Assembly: GCF_000208745.1 (NCBI RefSeq)
Contig: NC_030855.1
Span: 8,697,693-8,761,692, forward strand
Reading direction: 5' to 3'
Source of the DNA: Theobroma cacao
Lineage: Eukaryota > Streptophyta > Magnoliopsida > Malvales > Malvaceae
Length of the DNA: 64,000 nucleotides
Made by a program: the position numbers and the translations under genes. Below the pieces are notes generated by a model. It saw only the letters and a list, made by a program, of their open reading frames with translations. It was not told where the DNA came from and ran no database searches. Of this stretch, positions 48,211-60,326 are shown piece after piece; within the stretch, counting starts at the first letter, position 1, and the number at the start of each line of letters is the position of its first letter.

Positions 48211-49002
48211 CCAATCTTATCCATTCCTTTAAAATTACGAAAAAGCTCTTGACTAGTTAACTTGTTCTCATGCAACCCTTTATGCAATCTTTTTGGTCTT
48301 TTGACACTACGACAAGGTCCATAATGGTCTAAACATACTCGGGTTCATAAAAACTTAAAATTTTAGCCCGAGGTGAAAAATGACCATTTTGCCCCAATTA
48401 TGAAAATTATTAAAACTTCTAGTTTTCTTCGTGTTTTCATCAGTACACATCATTTATGCAGTCTTATACCTATTTAGACCTTAAAATATCATAAAACTTT
48501 CTTCTGGGAGCTTATTAGAGAAAATGGCGAAACTACCCCTAGCTCGTATTATTACATCTATGCTTAGCTACAAGCCTGTAGAGGTTGGGGTCTCACAACT
48601 AACATCGTTTTTCTCTGAAATTCCCTCATTCTTCTTCTCCCCCACTTAGATTGACCATATACGCCTCCTTCATGTCCAATTTCGACATCAAATAAAATAT
48701 TAATATTTTAATATTATTTTATTAATAAACTATTTTTTATTCCAAGATTATCTACTTATCTTCTTGGAACTCAAAATGTCTTGTTATGCCCCGATTCACT
48801 TTCAAATCACTTTTTATCTAACTAATTCATCCCTAATAAAAATATTATTATTTAATTATTATTTTCTCGCGTGTGAAATATTTTACTGTAAAATATTCCT
48901 TTCACTCGCCACCACTCTTTGACACTTAACTCCATGTCAATTAGCCCTTTGTCTTATTGATACGGTTATGTTGACTACTATACGGGGGTACAAGGCATCA
49001 CA

Positions 49003-49017
49003 GTGTCCCCCATTTAG
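49003..49017 (-). other. Element D polypurine tract
   Basis: Minus strand CTAAATGGGGGACAC directly before TGTGATGCC, preceded by GGACGAATTCTTT, a sequence usual at the end of Ty3/Gypsy interiors. Confidence 0.75.
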
Positions 49018-50429
49018 AAAGAATTCGTCCTCGAATTCACCTCAACGATGGGTTGTTAATCTCACTCAATGATCTTATTTTATTTCCTTCTTCATGGCGA
49101 ATTTTGATTTATGCACCTCCTTACCTTTAGTTCGACTAGAATACTTGACAAGGTCAAGGTACGTAACTTATACCTTTTATCATCTTTGCATCAAACAACG
49201 ATACCCTTCAACCATTGTTTTCTCTCATCACTAAGATCTCAAATATGCCTTTAATTCCATTACTAACCTTAAATATATCTTTATTTCGATTCTTGTCAAA
49301 CTTTTCGACATTCATTCGAATTATCCCACGCGTTATCACACAACTTATGGCATTATAAACGTGCCCTATTCATTCCTATACATATTTCGAACATTATGGG
49401 AAGTTGAATCTTTCAATCATTCCCTCATTCTTCATATTGATCTCATATTTATGCAACTTAAATCTTCTTAATCATATTTGTCCATCTTGTATGCCTTAAT
49501 CACACTACAGGTTACATTTCCTTGATATCATTTCTTTGACTATTACTCCAAAAATTTCTTATATCAACATAGCTCAATTTCTGATAGGATTTCTTATCAT
49601 TGTATTATCTATACAACTCATCAAATATATTGAGTTCAAATCTCAAATCACTAAAAACAATTCTTCACTTTAGTTGGTCACATTATCAACTCCACACATA
49701 CGTATGTACACGCATATTTAAATATCCATATTCCTCATTATGTGTAGGGATCCTTGTGCTCAAGTGCCGTCGACTAATTTCTCTTTGTTCATTCTTGTCG
49801 CGACCCAAATTCCAAGCCATGATCGATGCATGGGCCCAACAAACGTAATCCACTAAGCCCAAGTAAGCCTATTAATCTGACATGTTTATCATTCCATCAT
49901 AAACTACTAAGTCACATTTCATAACTTAGAATCAAAATATTACTACACATTGCCATCCCATACTGGCATACCAAACAAGTGTATATACATTGTCTACAAC
50001 ATGTATCTTAACAATTTACATTAGGTTCGTCTATACACAACAAAATAATACTCGACTTCCAGCGGAGGGACTCAGACGAATATACAGCTACTGAATGTCG
50101 AGACACCTACCAAAAGATGGACACAAATCTACAAGGACACCTTGTCCTGGTTACCGATTGCCTCGTGATTTGAAAACATTAAGTTTAAAAATAGTGAGTA
50201 TAAACCCAGTGAGTGAACAAGGAAGGGAACAAGCAACCATAAGGGAGAATTTACAATCATGATGCACTTGTTTTAAAACAATGCAATTTAATTTCATTCA
50301 TATTGAAAACCCCTCATTATACCTTTAAATATTAATCACTTGTAATGATTAACCCATACATAACGAATAAGTTGAAAAATGAAAGCCTCAGTGATACACA
50401 AGCAAGTCGAATGCGACAACAAATCTTCA

Positions 50430-50840
50430 CTACAGTGGGAAGGCATTCTCGCTGCAGCATAGCTGCAGCGAGAATGAATTTTTGCTACAGCGACGTTGGG
50501 ATTTAAATTATTACCAGAACTAGGGCTTCTCAACCAACTGAGGATTTCTCTCAAAATTTCCTCATTCCAAACTTAGGTAGATAATCCCCAAACATGTTGG
50601 AAGTCCATACTCCACTAAGGTATAAATGAAATAGAAAAATATGGCAAAAACCCGCAAGATAGCAAAATGGACAGAAGGTTTCTCGCTGCAGCGAAATTTG
50701 GTTGGACAAATGGACAGTTTCTCGCTGCAGCGAAATGCTATAGTAACTTTCTCGCTGCAACGAGATCCAAATCTGGTGAAAACTCTCACAACCCGAGAGC
50801 TACTCGTTGCAGCGAAATTCAATCTTGCTGTAGTGAGAAA
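50430..50840. repeat. Palindromic motif array in LTR-B2 with a perfect hairpin
   Basis: Seven or so motif copies. At 50444-50476 CATTCTCGCTGCAGC and its exact complement form a 15-bp stem with a 3-nt loop (ATA). Confidence 0.9.
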
Positions 50841-51014
50841 CAGGGCACCGGTAAAAATCCCTCTTTTTCTCAAACAAAAGCCACCCTGTTCACATGACCA
50901 ACACAACATGAAACTTATATAGTTTCCCCAAAGTTTAACATGTCAAATTTCACAAGCAATTCAACCATATACAATAATATGAACTTTCTATAACTCACAC
51001 ATTTACATATAAAT

Positions 51015-51125
51015 ACATCATCATCATGTGTGCAGTCCCTACTCGTACACTCCATCATCGTCATGTGTGTACTCCCTACTCGCACACTCAATCATCATCA
51101 TGTGTGCAGTCCCTACTCGCACACC
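51015..51125. repeat. Minisatellite in LTR-B2
   Basis: Three units of about 40-47 bp with CATGTGTGCAGTCCCTACTC, diverged from the version in B0 and B1. Confidence 0.75.
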
Positions 51126-51675
51126 TTAATATCATCACCCAACCTCATTCACTAAAACACAACACATATTCATAAAATATATATACATACATACCAACAT
51201 AATAATCAACACATGGATTCATCTTTATACATTTTTTCCATTGCACACTATCAAAACATTTAATCAAGGCTTGTTCCCTAGCACACATTTCAAAGACAAA
51301 TTTGATAAAATCATTCATATTCCCAAACCAAGTTTGAAATGCAAGTCCACTCACCTTAGTAGCTTTAAAACTTTGAAATTCTTTCCAACAATTTCCAAGC
51401 TATTTTAGGGGCTTTCTTTCTCTTTCTCTCTCTAAACACGTAGCTAGTGAGAGAGAGTATGAAAACAAGATTTTTCAAGGGTTTTAAAGTGAGAGGATGA
51501 AATAGCACGAGGGTTTATGGAAGGGTGCACCAAAAGCATGAAAATTAGAGCTAAAGAGAGAAAGTTATGGATGCTTGAAGAAAACTCCCATGGAGGAATT
51601 GAAGAAACATGAGAGGGAAGAAGGAAGAAGAAGACAAGCTACTGGAAATTTCAAGAAGCTGCTGGAAATTCAAGA

Positions 51676-51684
51676 TATTTATAG
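51676..51684 (-). promoter_or_regulatory. TATA box of LTR-B2
   Basis: Minus strand CTATAAATA, at the same place as in LTR-B1. Confidence 0.55.
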
Positions 51685-54469
51685 CCAAACTTATCCACTC
51701 CACTTAAATTACCAAAATACCCCTCCACTAATTAACTTATTCTCCTCTAATCTTTTATGCAATCTTTTTGCTCTTTTAACACTAGGACAAGGTCCATAAA
51801 GGTCTAGACATGTTCGGGTTCATGAAAACTTAAAATTTTGACTTGAGATGAAAAATGACCATTTTGCCCCTATTATGAAAATTGTTGAAACTTCTAGTTT
51901 TCTTTGTGTTTTCATCGGTACACATCATTTATGCAGTCTTATACCTATTTAGACCTTAAAATATCATAAAACTTTCTTCGAGGAGCTTATTAGAGAAAAT
52001 GACGAAACTACCCCTAGCTCGTATTATTACATCTATGCTTAGTTACAAGCCTATAGAGGTTGGGGTCTCACAATTCCCATCCATTACCAAGATTCAATAG
52101 AATAATTCTCATAGTGCATGTCAACACTCTCATATTTAATCTACGAACATTAGGGTATAATCAATTTCAAATTACCCTTTTTAGATGTTTAAATTATCAT
52201 TCCACTTGCGTCTTACAATAAGTTATTCCTTATGTAATCCATACGAATTCTCATTATGCTTATGCACAGTTTCATATCATTTATATAATTTCCAACTATA
52301 TGCTTAAGTTTCATTGTACTATATATCCTTACATCACAATGTCAATAATCACATCTCACTTGCCAAATGTCATTTTCATTAAATTATAATCCAATATCCG
52401 TATATGCTTTATAATCTCATTGATCGTTCAAGGATTCATCTTTACTTGATCATTGCATCTTACGCAATACCACAATCCCTAAAAGTCATCCTTGTTTCTT
52501 AATTATCTTTCATACCTCTAACATATATATTATATCTTGATTACATTTCGATATTAATTAGTCACTTAAGACTTAGACTCATTCGAATTATGCGTGCCTC
52601 ACGCATTTTCGAATTCCAATTTGCATAATACATTATGAGGTTTTCATTATCCGACTTCATTATCAAGGTTACCTTCAGTCGTCTTTTGTACAATTCTTTC
52701 AAACTAATATAACACCATTCTCCCTTAGCCATTTTACAATTTGTACTTGATATTGCAAGACTTGAAACAAAGTTCTTCTCAAGTACTTCTCAATGTCAAT
52801 ACGGATATCATTTTCAGCTTACAGCTTCCTTTTTGTAACCACGTAACTTAATGCTTGTTTTCATAAGATTCATAATAGGATTCCTTTTGAGTATTTCCTT
52901 GTAGATACTTACCTGAGACTTATGTCTCACCGCATTTGATCACTTAACTTGTGGTTTAGCTTTTAGGCTCCTTAGCAAGTTTCAAAATCCCACATATTAT
53001 ACTTACTGCGTATGTTTGGTAATTCCTTCTCAAGGATGTTCATGCATTCCTGAAACACTTAATCACTTATTTGCTCTTTAACATCTCGAGCATATCATTC
53101 CAAAAAGGCATGCACTTATTCACCAAGATATTCAAACGCATGCTCATCTATTCATACTTTAATTTATCTTCATGGGTTTCTAGCATGCCACATAATTGGC
53201 CTTTTGTTGTTACTAATAATTTTCATTCAACTAAATCAAGAAAAAATTTATAAATCCTCATAACAATACATTATATCAACTCATTTGCTATGCCACCCTT
53301 ATACTCCTTCATTCACAATTTCATCCCTTAGTATTAACATTCCTCAATTCTTATTAAATTAAGGATTTATTTTTCCTAAGTTCCTTATTTTACCTCCAAA
53401 GGTCTACATTTGTGTCCAATTATCATTTTATAATGTCATGGCATCATGTGTCTCCATCCTTACTACCCATCGCACATTCATAAGAAATAATTAAAAGACT
53501 TACATACCTTTTTTCTTCTTTTTTGCATTGCATAACTCTTCAGGACCTACCTACACACTACAGCCACTTGACCAATGAATTATCCCTTTTGACCTTTTCT
53601 CTGTTTATCCAGCATATACCCCTTAACATTTCTCATCCATAGGAATGTCGGGTTATAATTCCCTCAATACTTAAGTTTACAATCCTCAACATTAAGCACG
53701 TTAACTATTCAAAGTATCACCTATAATCTCATGGAATCTTCCTACATCTTTTCAAAATTGCAACTGTAATTAAGATTTCAAGTTTCACATTTCTACGATT
53801 GGTTGTTGGCCTTACCGCGTTGTCTCATGATATCCTATGCAATTACGACACATTGAACTCTCTGATCCTAACGTCGTCCCCTAGTTCAGTGTGTTTACTC
53901 AAAAATCAACTTCTTTGATACAACTTGCCTCATAAACTAGGACCTTATTTATTTATTTTTGTATTCGAAATCATGCCAAACCCACATTCCATGATAAATG
54001 ATAATTTCTAATAAACACTATCAATTCAAATGGCATTTTATACCTTGTCAAAAACTAGAGTTACCACTCAAAAGTCCATCACATTTGTTAGGAACCATTT
54101 CATAATACTGTAAAGCATATTTATCATCAGGTCTTGTAGTTGCTTGAATCATTAATGACTTTCTAAGTTAACCTTCAATAATTACCTAAGGCAACCAACC
54201 ACGCCACTAGGGTGAATATCTTTCCTTAATCATTATAGTGCTAATCTACATTTGTCATACATGAAAATTTTGACACACGCTAAGTCATTTAAATAACTAC
54301 TTCATAATCTATTTGAGTCACATAAGATACTAGCCAAACTCTTAAATCCTTTATACAGATAGCATATACTACTTAGTTCACACCGCATTTACCCATACTT
54401 AAAGTAATACAAAGTTCAGTGAAACTGTTAAGTGTTACTAGGATCATCGTTGCCTTGATTCGAACACAT

Positions 54470-54928
54470 CGATGGATCCTCTTTTGGATCCTCTTCCATC
54501 TCCTGAGGATTCTCCATGTTATCCTTAATCCAAACTTGTTGTATTCTTATGCATTCCTCCCTACTGACAGGTGCAGCACCCCTTCCACATTTAGGAGGAA
54601 TGTTTCAGACAACGGATACCTTCCTAGGATGATAACCTCCTCTTGTAATTGCCTCTTTCATATTTTCCATAGATTTTTCCAACAAGAAATTTTTTATGCC
54701 TTCCTAAATCTTAGTGCTGTCGTTGCTTTCAAGACTTTCACTACTTTCGAGGCTTTCCCCACTGAGAAACATTATTTCCAATCCAGTTGGAATCCATCCA
54801 ATAGGAATCCGAGACTGGCCACTTTTTTGACTTCCCAGATCAGGGCGCCACTGGCTCTTAGCAGTGGAACTTAACGATCCCTTGCTAGTATTATAAGGGG
54901 TATCCTGACTACCGTTACTTCTAGACAT
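54470..54928 (-). pseudogene. Element D small ORF remnant (homologue of the E2 ORF)
   Basis: Minus strand from MSRSNGSQDTP (54928); open to 54704, then homology continues after a frameshift (ITRGGYHPRKVSVV, a stop, then PPKCGRGAAPVSREE, IQQVWI, ENPQEMEEDP). It corresponds segment by segment to the E2 protein at 63184-63654 and sits at the same place, about 240 bp inside the primer-binding site. Position fits gag, but I see no zinc knuckle or known Gag fold. Confidence 0.7.
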
Positions 54929-55153
54929 GACGCGTGTTATAGGCACACCCCTAAACTTGTACTTAACCAAACATCAATTTCTTAGTTATTTATACATTAT
55001 AGGAAGAGCTAGGTTTTCTAAAGAATTAAGGGCCTATGTAGCCTACTGTCCTTAGCTTCCATTGCGCACCCACAATCCAAGGATAAAACTCTACACAGAC
55101 TCCCCCAACTCCGTTGACAGACATAAGAATCCTAGGACTCAACTAAACCAAGA

Positions 55154-55165
55154 GCTTTGATACCA
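55154..55165 (-). other. Element D primer-binding site
   Basis: Minus strand TGGTATCAAAGC, 4 bases from the LTR at 55170; initiator tRNA-Met type with one mismatch. Confidence 0.85.
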
Positions 55166-55169
55166 ACTT

Positions 55170-56552
55170 TGTCACGGCCTAAAACCCGCACCATGACTGG
55201 CGCATGGGCCCAATAGGCATAGCCCACTAGGCCCAAGCAAGCCTCTCTATGTAAACCCATCAGTAGTCCATCTATCACTTCTTTCTTTAGGATCTAAGAC
55301 TTGTGATTTCTAATAACAATCTCTTCAAATTAAAATCGTGAAAATCAAGTACATACAAAGTTCACAAAATAAATCTCACAATTTACATTAAACCATCATA
55401 TATAAACATACAACTGACCCTTGAAATCAGTGGAGTGACTCTGGGCTTGGGTGCTATCATTGAGAGTCGTAGTGAACCTACCAAAAGATGAATGGGAGGG
55501 AGCACCTCGACTTAGGATCCAACTACCTTTGATCTTGAAGACTAAAACATGAAGTTGAAAGAATGAGTATAAACTCAATGAGTGAACATAGGAAAGGAAC
55601 AAGCAAACGATAAGTAAGAATTTTTAGAAAACACGATGCACTTGTATTGAAACCATACAATTTGTATATCATAAAAAAAACACGATGCCATGCTATTTTT
55701 CAACTCATTTTGAAAACATTTAAGAATATCAACTTTCAATATACAATTCAATCACATTACATTTTCCAAAATCTCTACTCTACAAGACATGTGCACACGC
55801 GTGTAAAAAGTTACGTATACATTATGTCTATATAAATACACCAAGGTCATTCCCTCACTAGTCACCACGGCTCCGCACATACACCTGCCAACCTCAACTC
55901 AACTCATGTGCACTCCCATATCGCAAATAGCTAATATCCTCATCTGCACTCCCACACCTCACATGGCATATATCATCATCATGTGCTCTCCCACATCGCA
56001 TGCCTCAAGTTCCTTGGATTTTTATTGATCCTTGCTACCACAAACAAAACCTCACATCATAATTGGTTCAAACTACATGCTTTCAAACAAAACATCAATT
56101 CCTACTTCCTTACCTTGAAATCCACAAGGCAAACCACCAAAATCTTTTCAAATCTCAACAATGGTGTATGGGTGGGGAGGAAAACCTCTCAGTTTTCTCT
56201 TTTCTCCTCCAAGGTCGAGTCTCCTTCGAGTTTTTTTTTCCTTTTCTTTTTTTTCTTTCCTTTCTTCTTTCTTACTTTATCTCTCCTAGGGTTTGGTTGG
56301 GATGAAAAATGAGGTTGAGAGTTGTGGGTTGGGTGAATAAAGGGGTAGAAGAATCGAGAAGTAAGAAAAGAAGAGAAAGGAGAAGAAAAAACTTGATTTT
56401 TATGGTGAAAAAAGGAAAATGGCATAGGAGGAAGAAGAAAATGCTTTTAGAGAAGATAAAGATCAACCATGGATAAGGAAGAAAAGAGTCAAAGCTTCCT
56501 TTGGAAGCTTTGACCAAGCTCATGGAAAAATTACCATTTTGCCCTCTAAGTT
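55170..56552 (-). repeat. Element D 5' LTR, proximal part
   Basis: + strand TGTCACGGCC..., colinear with 43484 onward. Relative to that LTR it lacks about 0.9 kb: sequence equal to about 44335 is joined to sequence equal to about 45238 near 56000. It is cut by E1 at 56553 (left flank AAGTT). The low-complexity frames at 56189-56616 are unsupported. Confidence 0.8.
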
Positions 56553-56973
56553 TGTCATAATCTGAAACTCCCATCGAGCTCGTGACAATCGTCGCGACGT
56601 CTCGATCGACATTCATTACCTAGAATGTCAACCAAAACCCTGCAAGGCTTTAATATCAGCTTCTCATTTCCCCTCTGGGTAACTGTTGCCAAATACCACA
56701 TTCTAAAAGATTTTAAACTGTTTCCAACTTAAATAAATAAAATAATAATTTTCGTCTCACAGGGGTATTTTGGTCATTTATCCCAAAAATCTCAAAATCA
56801 GCTAAAAATATACTATGTAAGTGAAAAATACATATTTCATAATCAAAAATAATTTTTGGATGTCTAAAACATTCGTTTAAAATGGAATTATGACTGCTAG
56901 AATAAAATAAAAATATTAAATAAAATATTCAATTTTCACATAAAACAATATTTTAAGAGCACTGCATAAATAA
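56553..56973 (-). repeat. LTR-E fragment E1
   Basis: + strand TGTCATAATCTGAAACTCCC..., matching the first 420 bp of LTR-E, then interrupted by a second LTR-E start at 56974. Its remainder would lie beyond the window if E2 is a complete insertion. Confidence 0.75.
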
Positions 56974-59950
56974 TGTCACAACCCAGAACTCCCCATCGGG
57001 CCCGTGACAACCGCCGCGAGGCCTCAACAGACATTCTTCACCCCGAATGTCGATCGAAACCCCGCAAAGCTCTCGTATCAGCTTTCACACTTCCCCGGTG
57101 AGCAATAGTTATCAAATATCAAAATTCAAGGGATTACAAATCATTTCCAAATCAGAACATAACATTTTGTTTTCTAGCTCACAGGGGCATTTTCGTCATT
57201 TTATTTTTTATTTTTGCAAATCTTAAAACTTGCTAAAAATGTAGTAGGTAAGATAAAATATATATTTAATAATTGAAAAACAAAATTAAGTATCTAAAAC
57301 GTTCATTTGAAGTGAAAATTTGACCATTTGAATATAATAAAAATATTCAATAAAATAAACTATTTTCTTGTAAAATAATTTTCATAAAACTATCGGTACA
57401 TAATTCTTATAGCGTAAAAGTTAATTATATTCATATATACACTATAAAGCAAATAACCAAAGCATAAAATTTCTTTTACAGTGACACGTGGGCCCACATC
57501 TAACCAAAATGCATCGGAAGCTGAAAACCTACAGCTTTTACCGATTCGAGTCCAAATGAAGGTCCTTGTCAAAGTTAGCTAACTATGGAATTCCCCGAGC
57601 CTGAAATGTGAGGAAATGAGGGTGGAGAGATTATAAAATCCCACTGAGTAAACAGGTACCATCTAAACTATCTAAAGTCAAGTAAATGGAGACAATTAAA
57701 ATAAGTCATCATATTGTAATTTCATTACCTTTCAATTCATTTCAACAAAAAAAAATCAATCCATATAAATTGAGTAATCAACTTGGCTTATGAACTTCTT
57801 AAAACTTTGGCTCGTGCCAAAACTCATACTCAGTGATACCTTGCAAAGGGCATCCAACCGAGTCTGCCAAGGCTGTTAAAATTTTTGTATACACTTAAAA
57901 TATATTTTTAGTTTGAGAAAAATATAGTCTTTCCTTGGCGTTGGCTGAGTTCCCCTTTACGTGGTGGTTTGACATGAAGTGAACCCTAAACTTTACCCTA
58001 GGAGATACCTTACGCGCCTCTCTGTTCGAGGTAAGAATATAATGGAGTTTACCGTGCCCCTCTAATATGCTGGTCCACGGAACCCCCTCTGCAGTGAATA
58101 ATTAATATATAATCCACCGATCAATAAAATTCATTCTAGCATGACATGGCAATTTATCGCACCTAGCCTCTCAAGCCTAAATACACAGTATAAATAATTC
58201 TAACACCAAAATCAGTTTAGCCATTCATGCTCATTTATTGTCATAAGCCATTCAATTCAAAACCATAAATTTGCAACACAAGCAAGCAGTCTCCAATTAC
58301 TCTATTTTCAAAACCAGTATTCGATTTTCCAGAAAATTTATAAAATCATTTTATAAATTCACAATTTTTCCTAAAACATAGCAATTTACCATTTAAACCC
58401 ATTTTTCATAAAATCACACAATTGTATAAAACTACTCTAGATAATTAAGACGACAATAAGTTCACTCACAGTTCTAGGAGTCGATGTACTCCTAATCCCA
58501 GTTTCCAAGCACAATCTCTGTACTTTTACCAGTGTACTTTGCTCACCACCTATCCATAATGTATAATACATAATTCACCACATCAATGCTTGACCATTAT
58601 AAAATCAATTCAGGCTTGGTATATATGCATGATATGATATACAACTTATCCGACTACCGCTTAAATGCGGTGTTAACCTAATTCGACCTATTATCTCCAA
58701 TTTAACTCCAAATCAATTTTTCTCACTTTCTACACTCCAATTATACTTAAACTACCTTAGTGACTGTGAATGAGATTCAATTTATCGGTTTCGATAGCAA
58801 ATTACGAAAATACCCCTAGTGGGTAAAAATTCATATTTTTGCTCCAAAAATTCCCATTATTTTTCTAGACTCATAATTCATCATTATTCATCATAATTCC
58901 TCAAATAAACATCAAGATTATCAGCCAATATTCCCCTAAAAATTCGGCCAATAATGGTAATGGAGGAAAATAAATTATTTTCTTGTTGTTATATTCCTAA
59001 ATATGCTAAACTAACTAAAAATACTAACATAACTTAAAATCAAATTAATCTAACAACAATTCCTCTTCCATACCCATTTTTCAGAATTGAATTCATCATA
59101 ATAACTCAATATTCAACCATGGAAATCAAGAACAAAAACATGGGTAAGCTAGGCATCAAGGAGAACTAAGGAAATTCTAACTTACCTAGCTTGTTTCCTT
59201 GATTTCTTCACTTTTTCTTTGAATTTCCACCTAGGTTTTCTTGTTTTTCCCTTTGTTCTTCCTCTCCTCTCTTCCTTGCTTGGCCGGCCATATGAAGAAA
59301 ATGGGCTGATTTTATGCCTTTTTCTAAAGAAACAATAAAATAATAAAGGTATGACACATGGCATTTTCTTATTGGTCTATTTTTAAAATTTTAAAAGTTT
59401 AATCCTTTTTATCTCCACCACACAATTAGTCAATGGTCAAAATGAGGATAAAGGAAGACCATGTGCTGGAAAAATGTCCTGGTGGTGGAAAATTATAATT
59501 TTGCCCCTGGGGTGGCAAAATTACTATTTTACCCTTTTACTTCAAATTATACCGAAATTAAAATTTTTCACTTCTAAATCTCAAATCTTACTCCAATAAG
59601 TCAAATTATACTCCAATAAGTCAAATGGGGCCAAAAAACGCTTTTCTAAAATTCTCATTTTGTCTCTAAGTGGCAAATGAGCATTTTACCCCTAGATAGA
59701 GAAAATTTCGGTTTGACTCCAAATTGATCCTCGAACTTCGAATCACCGTATTAAACCATTTTGGGACTTTAAAATTCTTAATTTCATCATAAATTCTCTA
59801 TTTGATATAGTTCGAGGCTTAAATCAACTTTATTGTATCTCTAGGTACAATACCGACTTTTGTAAATTTTTCGAAACTCTCCTAGCATGCAAACATGCTA
59901 TCCATCACATGTATGTCATGATAAATATTTTTATAGAGTCGGGCTTGTCA
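56974..59950 (-). repeat. E2 3' LTR
   Basis: 2977 bp, + strand TGTCACAACCC...GTCGGGCTTGTCA. Same family as the solo LTR-E (6505-9405) and the Gypsy-1 LTRs: the GGGGCATTTTCGTCATTTT block and TCCTTGGCGTTGGCTGAG are shared. The minus-strand frame 59182-59364 is not supported. Confidence 0.85.
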
Positions 59951-60326
59951 TCTTCTCCCCCACTTGGATCAACCATATGATCCTTCTTCATGACTGATTT
60001 CGACATCCGGCTAAATATTAATATTTTAATATTCTTTCATTAATAAAATATTATTTTATTCTAAAAATTTTATCTTGTCTCCTTGGTACCCAAAACACCT
60101 TATTATGCCTCACTTGACTTCTGAATTGCCTTTTATCTCACAAATTCTCCTCCGATAAAATTATTATTATTTTATTGTTATTTTCTCACTTTTTGAATAT
60201 TTTATCCTCAACTACTCCTTTCGTCTTGTATCACTTTTAAACATTTTAATTGACCTCAATTTGCATTCGATCAACTTTATTTATCACCATATCAAAGTAT
60301 GGGGTATTTCAATCTCCCCCACTTAA
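59951..60326 (-). repeat. LTR-C/D-like segment between two polypurine tracts in E2
   Basis: The minus-strand tract CAAGTGGGGGAGAAGA (59951-59966) precedes the E2 LTR. The next 340 bp resemble the native start of the LTR-C/D family (48635-49002 and, inverted, 38635-38860), and a second tract AAGTGGGGGAGAT (60311-60323) stands before TGAAATACCCC. So E2 carries a D-type LTR start followed by a separate E-type LTR. Confidence 0.75.

Larger units (their letters stand above)
45988..48597 (-). mobile_element. Solo LTR-B1
   Basis: 2610 bp, TGTCACGACCC...GGGGTCTCACA, perfect TSD ACTAA (45983-45987 and 48598-48602). The empty site is visible in the solo LTR-C near 38890 (inverted). No internal region. 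It holds palindromic motifs (46765-46945), a minisatellite (47165-47345), an (AC)n(AT)n tract and a TATA box. Confidence 0.95.
43484..49002 (-). repeat. Element D 3' LTR, split by solo LTR-B1
   Basis: + strand TGTCACAGCCC...GGCATCACA. Without B1 (45988-48602 including one TSD) it is about 2.9 kb and aligns inverted with the solo LTR-C, for example the CCACCACAG and TATCTAGCTA blocks at about 44700-44760. 44230-44380 holds a CATGTGCACTC minisatellite. 45540-45780 is a purine-rich tract whose frames on both strands are low-complexity and unsupported. Confidence 0.8.
49796..52072 (-). mobile_element. Solo LTR-B2
   Basis: 2277 bp, TGTCGCGACCC...GGGGTCTCACA, TSD ATTCT (49791-49795) and ATTCC (52073-52077), one mismatch. 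The related empty site in E2 is near 60985. Close to LTR-B1 at both ends but shorter in the middle. Confidence 0.9.
49018..54469 (-). other. Noncoding interior of element D
   Basis: AT-rich, homologous to 60327-63183 of E2: for example TATAATAATTCTTATAGTGCATGTCAA-type sequence near 52090 and 61010, and the CTTACAGCTTCCTTTTT block near 52818 and 61580. It contains solo LTR-B2. I find no conserved protein; the short + strand frames are scattered chance ORFs. Confidence 0.7.
43484..56552 (-). mobile_element. Element D, pol-less (LARD-like) LTR element
   Basis: Minus-strand element: 5' LTR at 56552-55170 (interrupted by E1), primer-binding site 55165-55154, small ORF remnant near 54928-54470, long noncoding interior, polypurine tract 49017-49003, 3' LTR 49002-43484 (interrupted by B1). 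The interior is about 3.9 kb without solo LTR-B2. No RT, integrase or protease is visible, as in large retrotransposon derivatives. Left TSD would be TAGTC (43479-43483); the right one lies beyond the nested elements. Confidence 0.8.

Noticed and set aside
54419..54874. 151-residue + strand frame in element D
   Set aside because: Lies antisense to the small ORF remnant that has a clear homologue in E2.
43484..60310. Tandem LTR-interior-LTR-interior-LTR element made by unequal recombination
   Set aside because: The LTRs at 56974 and 63942 are family E and those at 43484 and 55170 family D; nested insertion of E2 into E1 into D fits better.
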